A stretch of DNA of 64,000 nt from Rhodococcus sp. SMB37 (GTDB lineage: Bacteria; Actinomycetota; Actinomycetes; Mycobacteriales; Mycobacteriaceae): NCBI RefSeq assembly GCF_004345605.1, contig NZ_SLVY01000003.1:186001-250000 (forward strand), in the 5' to 3' direction. Positions 26,513-35,671 of this stretch are shown piece by piece. Below the pieces are notes generated by a model. The model had not been told where the DNA came from, searched no databases, and saw only the letters and a program-made list of their open reading frames with translations. Positions within the stretch are counted from its first letter, which is position 1. Every line of letters begins with the position of its first letter. A program made the position numbers and the translations under genes.

Positions 26513-28344
26513 GGCTGCACCGCCGCTTCCGCCTCGCTGCTGACCGGATGCACTCCGGGACCTTCGCGCGCGGGATCCGGCTGCAGCGCGAACCAGAAGA
26601 ACCCGTGCCCGGGAAGCGTGATCATGTACCCCTCGTCCGTGATCCGCGGGAACGGCACGGACCCTGTGAGCTCCACCGGAATCCACCCGGCGAACCTCGA
26701 CAGATCCAGCACCACGGCCTGCGGATATCGCGACAGATTGTTCACGCACAGGATCACGTCGCTGTAGTTGCGGCCAGGCCCGGGGTCCATTTCCCGCAGA
26801 TACGACAGCACCGCGGGATTGGCGCTGCCGAGTTCGGTGAACGCGGCCTTGCCGAACGCAGGATGCTGCCTACGCACCTGGATCATCCGGCGCGTCCAGT
26901 GCAACAACGAGTTCGTCGAATTGAGCTGCGACTCGACGTTGACCGCCTGATACCCGTAGGTCTGGTCCAGGATCGTCGGCAGATACAGGCGTGCCGGGTC
27001 GGCTCGGGAGAAGCCCGCGTTGCGATCGGGCGTCCACTGCATGGGTGTGCGCACCGCATCGCGATCACCGAGCCAGATGTTGTCGCCCATACCGATCTCG
27101 TCGCCGTAATACAGCACCGGCGAACCGGGCAGACTCAGCAGCAACGCTGTGAACAGTTCAAGTTGGTTGCGGTCGTTCTCGAGCAACGGGGCCAGACGCC
27201 GGCGGATCCCGATGTTCGCACGCATCCGCGGATCGGTGACGTACTCGGCGTACATGTAGTCGCGTTCCTCGTCGGTCACCATCTCGAGGGTCAGTTCGTC
27301 GTGGTTACGGAGGAATATTCCCCACTGGGCGGTCCGCGGGATGGGCGGCGTCTGGGCGAGGATCTCGGAAATCGGAAACCTGCTCTGTCGTCGCACCGCC
27401 ATGAAGATCCGCGGCATCAACGGGAAGTGGAAGGCCATGTGGCATTCGTCGCCGATCTCGGGTTCGCCGAAGTACTCGACCACGTCGGTCGGCCACTGGT
27501 TCGCTTCTGCCAGCATGACCCGGCCCGGATATTCGGCGTCCATCACCGCGCGGCACTTCTTCAGGAAAGCGTGCGTCTCGGGCAGGTTCTCGCAGTTCGT
27601 GCCCTCACGCTCGAACAAGTACGGCACCGCGTCGAGGCGAAATCCGTCGATGCCGAGGTCGAGCCAGAACCGCAGGACGTCGAGCATCGCGTCCTGCACG
27701 GCAGGGTTGTCGTAGTTCAGATCCGGCTGGTGCGAGAAGAAGCGATGCCAGAAGTACTGCTTGCGGACGGGGTCCCACGTCCAGTTCGACGACTCCGTGT
27801 CGACGAAGATGATGCGCGCATCCTGGTACCCGGTATCGGAGTCGGACCACACGTAGAAATCGCCGTACGGGCCGTCGGGGTCGGTACGCGAGTCCTGAAA
27901 CCATGCGTGGGTGTCGGAGGTGTGGTTCATGACCAGGTCGGTGACGACGCGAATTCCTCGCTTGTGGGCCTCGTCGAGGAACGTCACGAAGTCGTCGACG
28001 GTACCGAATTCCGGCAGTATCGCGCGGAAATCGCGGATGTCGTAGCCCCCGTCGCGCAGCGGAGAGTCGTAGAAGGGTGGCAGCCAGATGCAGTCGGCGC
28101 CGAGCCAGGCGATGTAGTCGAGCTTCTCGGTCAGCCCGCGGAGATCGCCGGTGCCGTCCTGATTCGAGTCGTTGAACGCGCGTACGAGCACCTCGTAGAA
28201 CACCGCGGTTTTGAACCAATCCGGATCGACAGGGAGACTACGCGCGTGCGCGAAGTCCTCGGATCGTGTCTCGACGATACGTCCGTCCGCGGTGTGCTCC
28301 GGTTCCACTGCGCGAGGGTCCGGGTGGGAGCTTTCCGCTGGCAT
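26509..28344 (-). CDS. treS: Trehalose synthase (maltose alpha-D-glucosyltransferase)
   Basis: A 611-residue GH13 enzyme: [51 protein letters not shown], the nucleophile region [15 protein letters not shown], acid/base AEANQWP and [12 protein letters not shown]. These match TreS, which interconverts trehalose and maltose. The start is ATG 28344 (MPAESSHP); the in-frame extension to 28371 is short and possible. It is coupled to mak by a 4-bp overlap. Together they move trehalose towards maltose-1-phosphate. GlgE itself is not in the window. Confidence 0.95.
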   Translation of the reverse strand: MPAESSHPDPRAVEPEHTADGRIVETRSEDFAHARSLPVDPDWFKTAVFYEVLVRAFNDSNQDGTGDLRGLTEKLDYIAWLGADCIWLPPFYDSPLRDGGYDIRDFRAILPEFGTVDDFVTFLDEAHKRGIRVVTDLVMNHTSDTHAWFQDSRTDPDGPYGDFYVWSDSDTGYQDARIIFVDTESSNWTWDPVRKQYFWHRFFSHQPDLNYDNPAVQDAMLDVLRFWLDLGIDGFRLDAVPYLFEREGTNCENLPETHAFLKKCRAVMDAEYPGRVMLAEANQWPTDVVEYFGEPEIGDECHMAFHFPLMPRIFMAVRRQSRFPISEILAQTPPIPRTAQWGIFLRNHDELTLEMVTDEERDYMYAEYVTDPRMRANIGIRRRLAPLLENDRNQLELFTALLLSLPGSPVLYYGDEIGMGDNIWLGDRDAVRTPMQWTPDRNAGFSRADPARLYLPTILDQTYGYQAVNVESQLNSTNSLLHWTRRMIQVRRQHPAFGKAAFTELGSANPAVLSYLREMDPGPGRNYSDVILCVNNLSRYPQAVVLDLSRFAGWIPVELTGSVPFPRITDEGYMITLPGHGFFWFALQPDPAREGPGVHPVSSEAEAAVQP

Positions 28345-28484
28345 GGCGCCTCCGTGCTCGTCGCGTCGCAAGACAGACGTGAGGAGGGTTCCCCGTTATC
28401 CGGGAATCCACACCCTGTTGGATCGAGAACATGAGATCGCTCCCGATCAGTGCGGTCCACCCCGCGCGAACGGAGACAATGCGC

Positions 28485-30200
28485 TCAGCGCGACCACGTC
28501 GGGAGATCGATACACGACGGCGTGGCCGACTCGTGGGAGATTTCCTGTTCTGCCCGGTGCAGGGTGGTCGCGGTGGCTGCGGGTTCACCCGACCCAGGGT
28601 TGCGGGCGTAGCGGGGGTGCGCGCCGGAGCTGATCTGGATCCCGACGCGGTGACCGGCGGCGAATTCGTGGAAGGTGGGCCACAGGCGGACCTCGACGAT
28701 GCGGAATCCGTCCGAATCCGGTTCGGGATCGGTGGCTTTCGTTCCGACGGAGCCGATCCGGCGAATACCGTCGCAGACCGTCATCGCGCGGCCGTCCGGA
28801 TGCACATCGCAGATGCGGACGAACAGGTCGGCGCTGGGCCGAGACGAGCGGAATCGGATTCGGGCGACAGGTTCACCGGCGACAGTCAGGGGTTCGGCGA
28901 GTGCGTCGCCGCGGAACACCACCACATCGGCCCGTCGTTCGTGTTCGGTGTTGTCCGCCGGATCCGATTTCGGATCCAGGCTCGGGCCGCCGAGGGCAGG
29001 GGTGGGATCGGAGGGGTCGTAGACGTAGGTAGTGCTGCCACCAGCGGGCTTGTCGGGCCCGAACCTGCCGCTGGGCTGGAGGAACAGCGATTCGGTGGAG
29101 ACGCCCTGGGGTGGCCACGTGGGCAGATCGTGCCACTCGTCGGCACCGGTGCGGAACGCACGAACCGGTGCGACGCGTGTGGTGGGCGCGTCGGCGAACT
29201 GCTCCTTCAGGAACTCGACTGCCCCCGTGATCGTCGGCGCGGCCATACCGCGGGACTGGTGAGCCCACGGCCCCACCGTCAGGCTCGGCGGCCTGCCGGC
29301 CTCGACGAGTTGGGCGTAGTTGCGTAACTGCCAGGGCAGGAAGATGTCGTACCAGCCGGTGACCATGAAGATCGGCGCGGCGACCTCGGGAACGGACGCG
29401 GTATGCGACTGCTGGGTCCAGTACTGGTCGGCGAGGTCCTCGCGGGCGACCCAATCCTGGTACCAGTCGACCTTCCGTCCGTTCGCTGCGACGTCGCCGG
29501 CGGTCAGCGGCAGCACGTCGAACGCCTTCCGCAGTTTCGAATCCGGGCCGCGTAGCCCCAACAGCAGGGGCAGCATCTCCCGGTGGTTCATGCGGTCCAT
29601 CATCTGCGTCCAGCCCAGCGCATTGCGCATGGAGAAAGCGCCATTGTCCCAGGTGGTGGCACCGAAGTCGGGCATGGTGACGAGCAGACAGAGCGCGTTC
29701 GGGGCGTTGTCGGGGTCGGTGCGTTCGAGTTCTGCCGCCACCGCCCACTGGGTGAATCCCATGTAGCTGGCGCCGTAGGTCGCGATCGGACCGGTGTGCC
29801 ACGGCTGGTCGCGGACCCAACGATGCGTGGCCAGACCGTCGCGCTGTTCGTCGATCTGCGGGGTGAAGACTCCCCCGGACCCCCACGTGCCTCGGCAACT
29901 CTGGAACAACACCCGGAAACCCTCGCGGGCCAGAGCCCGCGCCGAACCTGCCACCCCGCCGCTGCGTCCATATGGGCCGCGAATCACGACGGTGGGCAGG
30001 CGCGGATCGGTATCGCCGAGTGGGGTGATGAGGTCGGCGAGGAGCACGACGCCGTCGTCCATCGGAACCCGGAGATTCTTACGGACCTCGATGTCGTACG
30101 GTCCGGGTTCGAGCCCTTTGATGGTCTTGGATTGAATCCAGCGACCGAGATGTTGACGTAGCGTGCTCACACCATCGATGCCCACCCCTACGATCCCCAT
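28485..30200 (-). CDS. CocE/NonD-type hydrolase (X-Pro dipeptidyl-peptidase S15 fold)
   Basis: A 571-residue serine hydrolase. VVIRGPYGRSGG, then SCRGTWGSGGVF and the nucleophile elbow ATYGASYMGFTQW match the CocE family; GWYDIFLPWQLRNY and VGPWAHQSRG supply Asp and His, and the C-terminal jelly-roll (VARIRFRSSRPSADLFVRI) is present. Members hydrolyse cocaine, glutaryl-7-ACA or other esters and amides. The start is uncertain: ATG 30200 lacks a clear ribosome site and a GTG at about residue 11 (VSTLRQHL) is possible. It stands alone, 74 bp after the unknown gene at 30275. Confidence 0.85.
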   Translation of the reverse strand: MGIVGVGIDGVSTLRQHLGRWIQSKTIKGLEPGPYDIEVRKNLRVPMDDGVVLLADLITPLGDTDPRLPTVVIRGPYGRSGGVAGSARALAREGFRVLFQSCRGTWGSGGVFTPQIDEQRDGLATHRWVRDQPWHTGPIATYGASYMGFTQWAVAAELERTDPDNAPNALCLLVTMPDFGATTWDNGAFSMRNALGWTQMMDRMNHREMLPLLLGLRGPDSKLRKAFDVLPLTAGDVAANGRKVDWYQDWVAREDLADQYWTQQSHTASVPEVAAPIFMVTGWYDIFLPWQLRNYAQLVEAGRPPSLTVGPWAHQSRGMAAPTITGAVEFLKEQFADAPTTRVAPVRAFRTGADEWHDLPTWPPQGVSTESLFLQPSGRFGPDKPAGGSTTYVYDPSDPTPALGGPSLDPKSDPADNTEHERRADVVVFRGDALAEPLTVAGEPVARIRFRSSRPSADLFVRICDVHPDGRAMTVCDGIRRIGSVGTKATDPEPDSDGFRIVEVRLWPTFHEFAAGHRVGIQISSGAHPRYARNPGSGEPAATATTLHRAEQEISHESATPSCIDLPTWSR

Positions 30201-30274
30201 GGTTGGTCAGTTTCGCCGAAATACCGTTCCGGGTCAATGACGTACACACCGTCACCCTGACGAGAGGTACCCCG

Positions 30275-31456
30275 TCAGGCGACACGCACCACCACCCGGG
30301 GTGGCCCGGCCTTCCCCGCACCTGCTGCGCGGGTCCAGTCTCGGCCGTCCCAGAGAACTATATTGTGCGGCACTATCTTTCCGAGAAGCGCCAGGACCTG
30401 TCGGTCCGGCACATCGTCGATCAAGTGTGTTCCGGAAGGGAAGTCGACGAGGCCGTCTGTCGCCAGCACCTGCGGCGCCGTGTACTGGGAACCACTTCCA
30501 TCGGGTGTGTGCGGTTCTCCGCCGACAGCGAGATAGGCATACCGGTGTCCTCGCAGCGCCTGACCGAGATCGACGTCCGGCGCGTGATCGGACCGCAGCG
30601 TCAGCCGAGAGCGCCCGGCACCTCCGCCCGTCTCCACGAGCATGTACTCCGGCTGCCTCTGCCGTCCGGATGATGCCGGTTCGGCGGTGGGGATTGCCAG
30701 GTAGTCGTCGACGACCGGCACGAACGCCGTCGGCTCACCGTCTGCGGCATCGGACCAGTCGAGCAGGCCGCGCGGCGAGTGGAGCGGCGAACCCGTCACC
30801 ACCGAGGGCAGCGCTGTACCGTCCTCGACGCGGAAACCGTAGGCACGTTGCGGAACCCGGAACTCCGATACCGCCCAGGCCGCGAGCTGCACGACCACGT
30901 CATGTCGGGGAGAGCGGGTGAGATAGTCGGTCAGAAACGCGCGGCGCGGATCCTCGATGCGGCGCAGACCGTGCTCGTCGACGCGCAGCCGAACCTGCTC
31001 CCAGTTGTGGAACGGCAGCAGCGCGTCGCGGAGGAGCACCAGTTGGTGCAGCCACTCGTTGTACAGCTGCATCAACACCGGAGCGTTCGGCGTCCGCGCG
31101 AGGTGAGCGGCTGCAGCCGGCGTCCACAGATGTCCCTCGCAGTTGCTACGCAACACCACTCCGCACACCGGAACTGCAGACTTCTCGGCGAGCGTCGTGA
31201 TACCGGAACCGATCACGCGAGCCTGCCGCGCCAGTTCCCGCCGACGGTCGTCACCGGTGCGCTCGAAGTGCTCGACTCCGAGGACGGATTCGCGCCCGGC
31301 CGTGGCGAGCGATGCGGCGAGGCCGGCGAGGAGGTCCTTCCGCACTTGCTCGCCGGGAACATGGACCAGCACAGCGCCGATGAGGCCGCCTGCGCTGCGA
31401 ACGAAATCCGTCGCCGTGACCGACGCGCCGGTGGCCCAGTTGTTCCATCCGGTCAT
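30275..31456 (-). CDS. Uncharacterised protein coupled to a substrate-binding lipoprotein
   Basis: A 393-residue protein that I do not recognise. It has no signal peptide or membrane segment. The N-terminal third is helical (LLAGLAASLATAGRESVLG, then RRRELARQARVIG), the middle has LMQLYNEWLHQLVLLRDALL, and the C-terminal part is richer in strands and Asp/Gly (VPVVDDYLAIP, YMLVETGGGAG, IVLWDGRDWTRAAG). Its ATG overlaps the stop of the preceding lipoprotein gene by 4 bp, so the two are translated together. Codon usage looks ordinary for the region. No catalytic motif is evident. Confidence 0.7.
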   Translation of the reverse strand: MTGWNNWATGASVTATDFVRSAGGLIGAVLVHVPGEQVRKDLLAGLAASLATAGRESVLGVEHFERTGDDRRRELARQARVIGSGITTLAEKSAVPVCGVVLRSNCEGHLWTPAAAAHLARTPNAPVLMQLYNEWLHQLVLLRDALLPFHNWEQVRLRVDEHGLRRIEDPRRAFLTDYLTRSPRHDVVVQLAAWAVSEFRVPQRAYGFRVEDGTALPSVVTGSPLHSPRGLLDWSDAADGEPTAFVPVVDDYLAIPTAEPASSGRQRQPEYMLVETGGGAGRSRLTLRSDHAPDVDLGQALRGHRYAYLAVGGEPHTPDGSGSQYTAPQVLATDGLVDFPSGTHLIDDVPDRQVLALLGKIVPHNIVLWDGRDWTRAAGAGKAGPPRVVVRVA

Positions 31457-33039
31457 GATGCGAACCTCGCTCCGTAGAAGAGTGGCCGGCTCGACGCATC
31501 GAGCACGATGCCGTCGGCCGACGCGGACGTGCCGACAACAGCGGATTGCTCGACCAGAGGTATGGCATATCCCTGATCGATCACCTCGCGCGCCGCTTCG
31601 TCGGTGAGACGTTGGCGCAACGACGGTTCTGTGACGCCTCCCAGCTCGTCGAGCAGCGCATCGATACGGGCGGGCTCGGTGCGCCGGTTGGGGTTGCCGG
31701 CACTCGCCGACGAGAACACGGTGTTCAGGACCTCCGGATCGGGTCGCGTCACCGCCCAGCACACGAAATCGTAGTCACCGTTGTTCTGCGCTTCCAGATT
31801 CGCCCCCGTGTGCAGCGGCACCAGCCGGAAGTCCACTCCGACGCGGGCCAGCTGCTGCTGCACGATCTCGTACACGTCCGAGCGGGTCTCGGTCGCCGCG
31901 AACACCAGACGCAGGGTCAGCGGGCGCCCCTCACGGACACGGATGCCGTCCGGCCCCTGCAGCCACCCGGCGGCGTCGAGCTCGGTGGCCGCGCGATCCG
32001 GGTCGTAGGCGAGCTCGGCGGACAGGTCGACGTAGCCGGGTGTCGCTGCGGACAGCACGCTGGTGGCGTAGCTCTCGTGCTGCGACAGTACCGAGGCCAG
32101 TTCCGGTCGATCGATCGCGTGGTTGACGGCGCGTCGCACTGCGGGATCCGACAGTGCGGGGCTCTGGTCGTTGGCGAGGAGCGTGTAGACGATGCCGGGG
32201 CGAGCACGCGCGAACACTTCGATGCCTGCCGCGGACAGCGCCGACTCATCCTGCGCCTGAACATCGGTATCGACATCGATCTGGGCGGTCTGCAAAGCTC
32301 CCGACCGCACCCCCGACTCGGTCATGACCGTGAACTCGAGTCGTTCGATCGCCGCGGCACCGGTGTGCGTCGCGGTGGTGCCGGGCCAGCTGTAGTCGGT
32401 ACGCGACGACAGGGTGGCAGACGCGTTCGGGGCGTACTGGTCCAGAACGAACGGGCCAGACCCGATCAGCTGCCCGGTGCATCGCTCCTCCGGGCTCGTA
32501 TCGAGTGTCGCCGGGGCGAGAAGCCCCGTGGTCACCATCGACGTCGCCTGCAGGAACTGCGCGTTCGGTACGTCGAACGCGAACTCGACAGTGCGAGCAT
32601 CGGGGGTCTCGATGCTCCGCAGTCCGCTGACATACGAGAGCCCGAACGGGGATTTCGCACCGAGATCGCGTAGGTCCTCGAAATTCGCGGCCACGGCCGC
32701 CGCATCGATCGGGGTGCCGTCGCTGAAGGTGGCGTCGTCGCGGAGCGTGAACCGGAAACGAGAGGCATCGTCGGATACCGTCCACTCGGTGGCAATCCAG
32801 GGCACGATCTCGCCGGTCTGCGGGTCCTGGTCGGTGAGGTTGGCGACCAGTTGCCGACCCACGTGCAGGGATTCGGTGTAGGGGGCCTGATGCGGATCCA
32901 GGCATTGCGGGTCCGCGGACAGTGCGATCCGCAGCGAGCGTGGGCCGGTCGAGTTGTCGGAGCAGGCGGCGAGACCGGACGCGGTGACACTCGCGGCGAG
33001 GATCGCGCCTGCCGCGCGCACGATTCGAGAAGCAGACAT
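31453..33039 (-). CDS. ABC-type peptide/nickel substrate-binding lipoprotein (family 5)
   Basis: A 528-residue solute-binding protein with lipobox LAAC (Cys26). SADPQCLDPHQAPYTESLHV, then EWTVSDDASRFRFTLRDDATFSDGTP and AVRRAVNHAIDRPELASVL are the DppA/OppA/NikA family landmarks. No permease or ATPase gene is nearby. Instead its stop overlaps the start of an unknown 393-residue protein. It is divergent from an IclR regulator 125 bp away, which probably controls it. The ligand may be a small metabolite rather than a peptide, but this cannot be read from sequence. Confidence 0.88.
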   Translation of the reverse strand: MSASRIVRAAGAILAASVTASGLAACSDNSTGPRSLRIALSADPQCLDPHQAPYTESLHVGRQLVANLTDQDPQTGEIVPWIATEWTVSDDASRFRFTLRDDATFSDGTPIDAAAVAANFEDLRDLGAKSPFGLSYVSGLRSIETPDARTVEFAFDVPNAQFLQATSMVTTGLLAPATLDTSPEERCTGQLIGSGPFVLDQYAPNASATLSSRTDYSWPGTTATHTGAAAIERLEFTVMTESGVRSGALQTAQIDVDTDVQAQDESALSAAGIEVFARARPGIVYTLLANDQSPALSDPAVRRAVNHAIDRPELASVLSQHESYATSVLSAATPGYVDLSAELAYDPDRAATELDAAGWLQGPDGIRVREGRPLTLRLVFAATETRSDVYEIVQQQLARVGVDFRLVPLHTGANLEAQNNGDYDFVCWAVTRPDPEVLNTVFSSASAGNPNRRTEPARIDALLDELGGVTEPSLRQRLTDEAAREVIDQGYAIPLVEQSAVVGTSASADGIVLDASSRPLFYGARFAS

Positions 33040-33117
33040 GGGCTTCGGAACTTTCTGAGGTGGACGAATGCTGTGCGCAGAACTCTTCGCGTCAGGGCTG
33101 TTCGGGTCTACGTTCGA

Positions 33118-33134
33118 ATTTCATTGGTTGAAAT
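33118..33134. promoter_or_regulatory. Inverted repeat in the IclR/lipoprotein divergent promoter
   Basis: ATTTCA (33118-33123) and TGAAAT (33129-33134) are separated by 5 bp, 31 bp before the IclR start. It is an AT-rich island between divergent genes and a plausible IclR site. Confidence 0.4.
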
Positions 33135-33164
33135 CGTGTTGTCCATGTCACGGAGGTCGAGCTC

Positions 33165-33893
33165 ATGACCAGCGCTACTCGAACGGGAGTCGCCCGGCGC
33201 CTGTTCAGCATTCTCGAAGCGTTCGAGGACTCCGCGTCACCGCTGAGACTCAACGAGATCGCGCGGCGGTGCGGCCTGTCGTCCGCCACCACGCTGCGGA
33301 TGGTCCGCGAACTGGTCGACTGGGGTGCGCTCGACCGTCTCGAAGACGGCAGCTATCGCGTCGGGATGCGGATGTGGGCAATCGGATCGCATGCGCCCTG
33401 CGTCCAGCGAATCCAACGGGAAACCACATGGCACCTACGGAGTCTCGCCGCTGCCAGTGGCCGCACTGTCGTGCTGGGCGCAGCCGTCGGAGGTGCTGTG
33501 GTGATCGTCGACCGGGCGCTCGGCCCGCGGCGCGACGGCACTGCTGTCGAGATCGGCGACAGGTTCCCGCTGCACGCGACCGCGGTCGGCAAGGTGTTCC
33601 TCGCCGCGGGAGATCCGCCCACAGCCGTCACCGAGCGCTACACCCGCTACACCCTCGACATCGCCGCACTCTCTGCGCCGCTGGCCCGGACCCGTCAGAC
33701 CGGCATCGCGCGGGAGCGCGAGGAGTATCGGTACGGACGCTATGGCGTTGCCATCGGGATTCGCGGACCGTCGGGGCGGATGTCCGCGGCGCTCGGGGTC
33801 GTCGGAGCGGCTGTGCCCGACGAGCAACAATGGGTCCGGTTGCTGCAGGAAACGGTGGGTACCGTGACCGAGAGCATCATGCGGGTAGGATAA
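33165..33893 (+). CDS. IclR-family transcriptional regulator
   Basis: A 242-residue IclR protein: winged helix (RLNEIARRCGLSSATTLRMV), then the effector domain with FPLHATAVGKVFLAAG and the C-terminal VAIGIRGPSGRMSAALGVVG. Members bind small acids or aromatics and control catabolic or transport genes. The start ATG 33165 has GGAGG upstream. It is divergent from the substrate-binding lipoprotein gene, its likely target, and convergent with the riboflavin synthase gene (27 bp between stops). Confidence 0.88.
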   Translation: MTSATRTGVARRLFSILEAFEDSASPLRLNEIARRCGLSSATTLRMVRELVDWGALDRLEDGSYRVGMRMWAIGSHAPCVQRIQRETTWHLRSLAAASGRTVVLGAAVGGAVVIVDRALGPRRDGTAVEIGDRFPLHATAVGKVFLAAGDPPTAVTERYTRYTLDIAALSAPLARTRQTGIAREREEYRYGRYGVAIGIRGPSGRMSAALGVVGAAVPDEQQWVRLLQETVGTVTESIMRVG

Positions 33894-33920
33894 CCGTTCG
33901 TCCGGGATTGCGGCAGCGTG

Positions 33921-34523
33921 TCAGTGCAACGTCAGTCGATCGAGGTACTTCGCCACCACATCGACTTCGAGATTGACGGCGCTACCGACATCGGCGCGAC
34001 CCAGCGTCGTTGCCGACAGCGTGGTCGGAATCAACGAGACCCGCAAGCTGTGTCCACTGGCGTCGTGCGCGAGGGCGCTGACAGTCAGCGAGACCCCGTC
34101 GATCGCGACAGACCCCTTCTCTGCGACGAAGCGGGCGAGTTCTCTGGGCAGGGATATCCACACTTCCTCCCAGAAGTCCGACGGTGAACGCCCCAGCACC
34201 TGACCCGTGCCGTCGACATGCCCCTGCACAATGTGCCCGCCGAGGCGGGTGGTGGGCAGCACAGCGCGCTCGAGGTTCACTACCGAGCCGGGATCGAGCT
34301 TCTGCAACGTGCTGCGCAGCAATGTCTCCTGCATGACATCCGCAGTGAACTCCCCACTGTCAAAACACCGCACCACGGTCAGACACACACCGTTGACCGC
34401 GATCGAATCGCCATGTCTGGCGTCGGACGACACCAGTGGTCCTCGGATCCTCAAACGGGCTGCCTCGGGAAGATCCTCCTTTCCGACGATCTCGCCGAGT
34501 TCTTCGATGATTCCGGTGAACAC
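33921..34523 (-). CDS. ribE: Riboflavin synthase alpha chain
   Basis: A 200-residue protein with two lumazine-binding barrels: FTGIIEELGEIVG at the start, GDSIAVNGVCLTVV, RLGGHIVQGHVDGTG between barrels, and GSVAIDGVSLTVS in the second. It dismutates two 6,7-dimethyl-8-ribityllumazines to riboflavin. GTG 34523, behind AGGGAGAG, gives the family-typical N-terminus. It follows the GntR gene by 43 bp, outside any rib operon, so it is probably a second copy that feeds the flavoprotein oxidase divergent from the GntR gene. Confidence 0.92.
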   Translation of the reverse strand: MFTGIIEELGEIVGKEDLPEAARLRIRGPLVSSDARHGDSIAVNGVCLTVVRCFDSGEFTADVMQETLLRSTLQKLDPGSVVNLERAVLPTTRLGGHIVQGHVDGTGQVLGRSPSDFWEEVWISLPRELARFVAEKGSVAIDGVSLTVSALAHDASGHSLRVSLIPTTLSATTLGRADVGSAVNLEVDVVAKYLDRLTLH

Positions 34524-34566
34524 AACTCTCCCTTCGGTCAAGAACAGTCGGTCGGGTCGGGGCTTG

Positions 34567-35268
34567 TCACGTGTGCGGCTCACCGTGCCGGCGAGCAAGG
34601 CGGATTCGCACTTTCCGCACGTGAGCGCAGCTCGCACGTTCGGCTGCGTCCGCATCACCTGCGATCAATGCGTCGGTGATGGCGTGGTGCTCCTCGACGG
34701 ACAGGCGCGCGTACTCACGATTCGACCATCCGCTAGGAAATGCTCGACTGGTCTTGTTTTCGAACGAAGCCACGGTGCGTCGCAGAGTTTCGTTAGCCGC
34801 AACGTCGGCGATGAAGCCGTGAAAAGCGACATCTAGTTCCATGAATCGGCTCTCGGGAGTATCACCGGTAAGCGCAGCATCCTGCTCATCCATCATGGCT
34901 TTTAGGGCATCCACGTCGACCTCCGTGAGCCGGGTTGCCGCGAGGCGGGCCGCTAGACCCAAGAGAGGCTCCTTGACCTCGTAGATCTCGATGAGCTCGG
35001 AGATCTCGAGGCGGGCAACCTCGGCGCCTCGGTTCGGAACGTGAGTAGCAAGCCCCTCATGGATAAGTCGCTGGACTGCCTCGCGAACGGGACTACGGCT
35101 GATCTCCAGTTCCCTTGCCAGCGCCGGAACACTCAGTGCGGTCCCCGGCTCGAAACCCGAGTCGAGGATGCGTTGGCGAAGTTCCTCGTAGGCCCGATCC
35201 GCCAAGGACCCGCAATTCGCTGCATCGTCCCCACCGGGGTGGACGACGACAACACTGCGTAGCGACAT
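34567..35268 (-). CDS. GntR-family regulator (FadR/FCD type)
   Basis: A 233-residue GntR protein: N-terminal winged helix (AYEELRQRILDSGFEPGTAL, then ISRSPVREAVQRLIHEG) and a helical FCD domain (YEVKEPLLGLAARLAATRLT, FHGFIADVAANETLRR, and a C-terminal EEHHAITDALIAGDADAAE) with the metal-binding Asp/His set. The start ATG 35268 has GAGAGG upstream. It is transcribed with ribE and is divergent from the oxidase/ABC/oxygenase operon, which it probably represses. Confidence 0.88.
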   Translation of the reverse strand: MSLRSVVVVHPGGDDAANCGSLADRAYEELRQRILDSGFEPGTALSVPALARELEISRSPVREAVQRLIHEGLATHVPNRGAEVARLEISELIEIYEVKEPLLGLAARLAATRLTEVDVDALKAMMDEQDAALTGDTPESRFMELDVAFHGFIADVAANETLRRTVASFENKTSRAFPSGWSNREYARLSVEEHHAITDALIAGDADAAERASCAHVRKVRIRLARRHGEPHT

Positions 35269-35671
35269 ATCGCCTCTCTCCGATCTACATGCAACACGGA
35301 TACAGAGGCAGCATGACCTCGTACCCAGTATCGGCGGATCCACCTTCATCGCCGCCGTGGTTCTGGCGACCTACAGCATGCAATCTGTTGATCGCGATCC
35401 ATCACTTGGGTGAATCATCTCCGAATCTTTCCGGGATTTGCGAAGGCCAGATGCCTTGTAACGGGATTGTCATGCGATATCTACCATGTGAAACACGAGA
35501 TCCCGAATAGTAGTGCTCGGATCGCCAACGTTACATGCAATCGGGTAGAACCGACCGGGGAAGGCCCTCCCCGACTCCATGACGGTACAAATGCCGCCCA
35601 CTCATCACGGTGCACCACGCCACCGATCTACGGCGCTGCATCCGTCAAACCACGCGAGGAGCACCCCCGTC
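35269..35671. promoter_or_regulatory. Divergent control region of the GntR and oxidase/ABC units
   Basis: This 403-bp region has no supported gene and is less GC-rich than its surroundings. TTGTAA (35456-35461) and TATCTA (35478-35483) with 16-bp spacing make a plausible rightward promoter. CATGCAA occurs three times (near 35288, 35388 and 35533) and may be a regulator half-site. No clear palindrome stands out. Confidence 0.35.

Noticed and set aside
26548-28434. 628-codon ORF on the plus strand opposite treS
   Set aside because: It is antisense to a clearly identified TreS, has shadow composition and no recognisable motif.
35280-35540. CATGCAA occurrences as a defined GntR operator
   Set aside because: Three matches of 7 bp without dyad symmetry or fixed spacing are not enough; mentioned only as a possible half-site.
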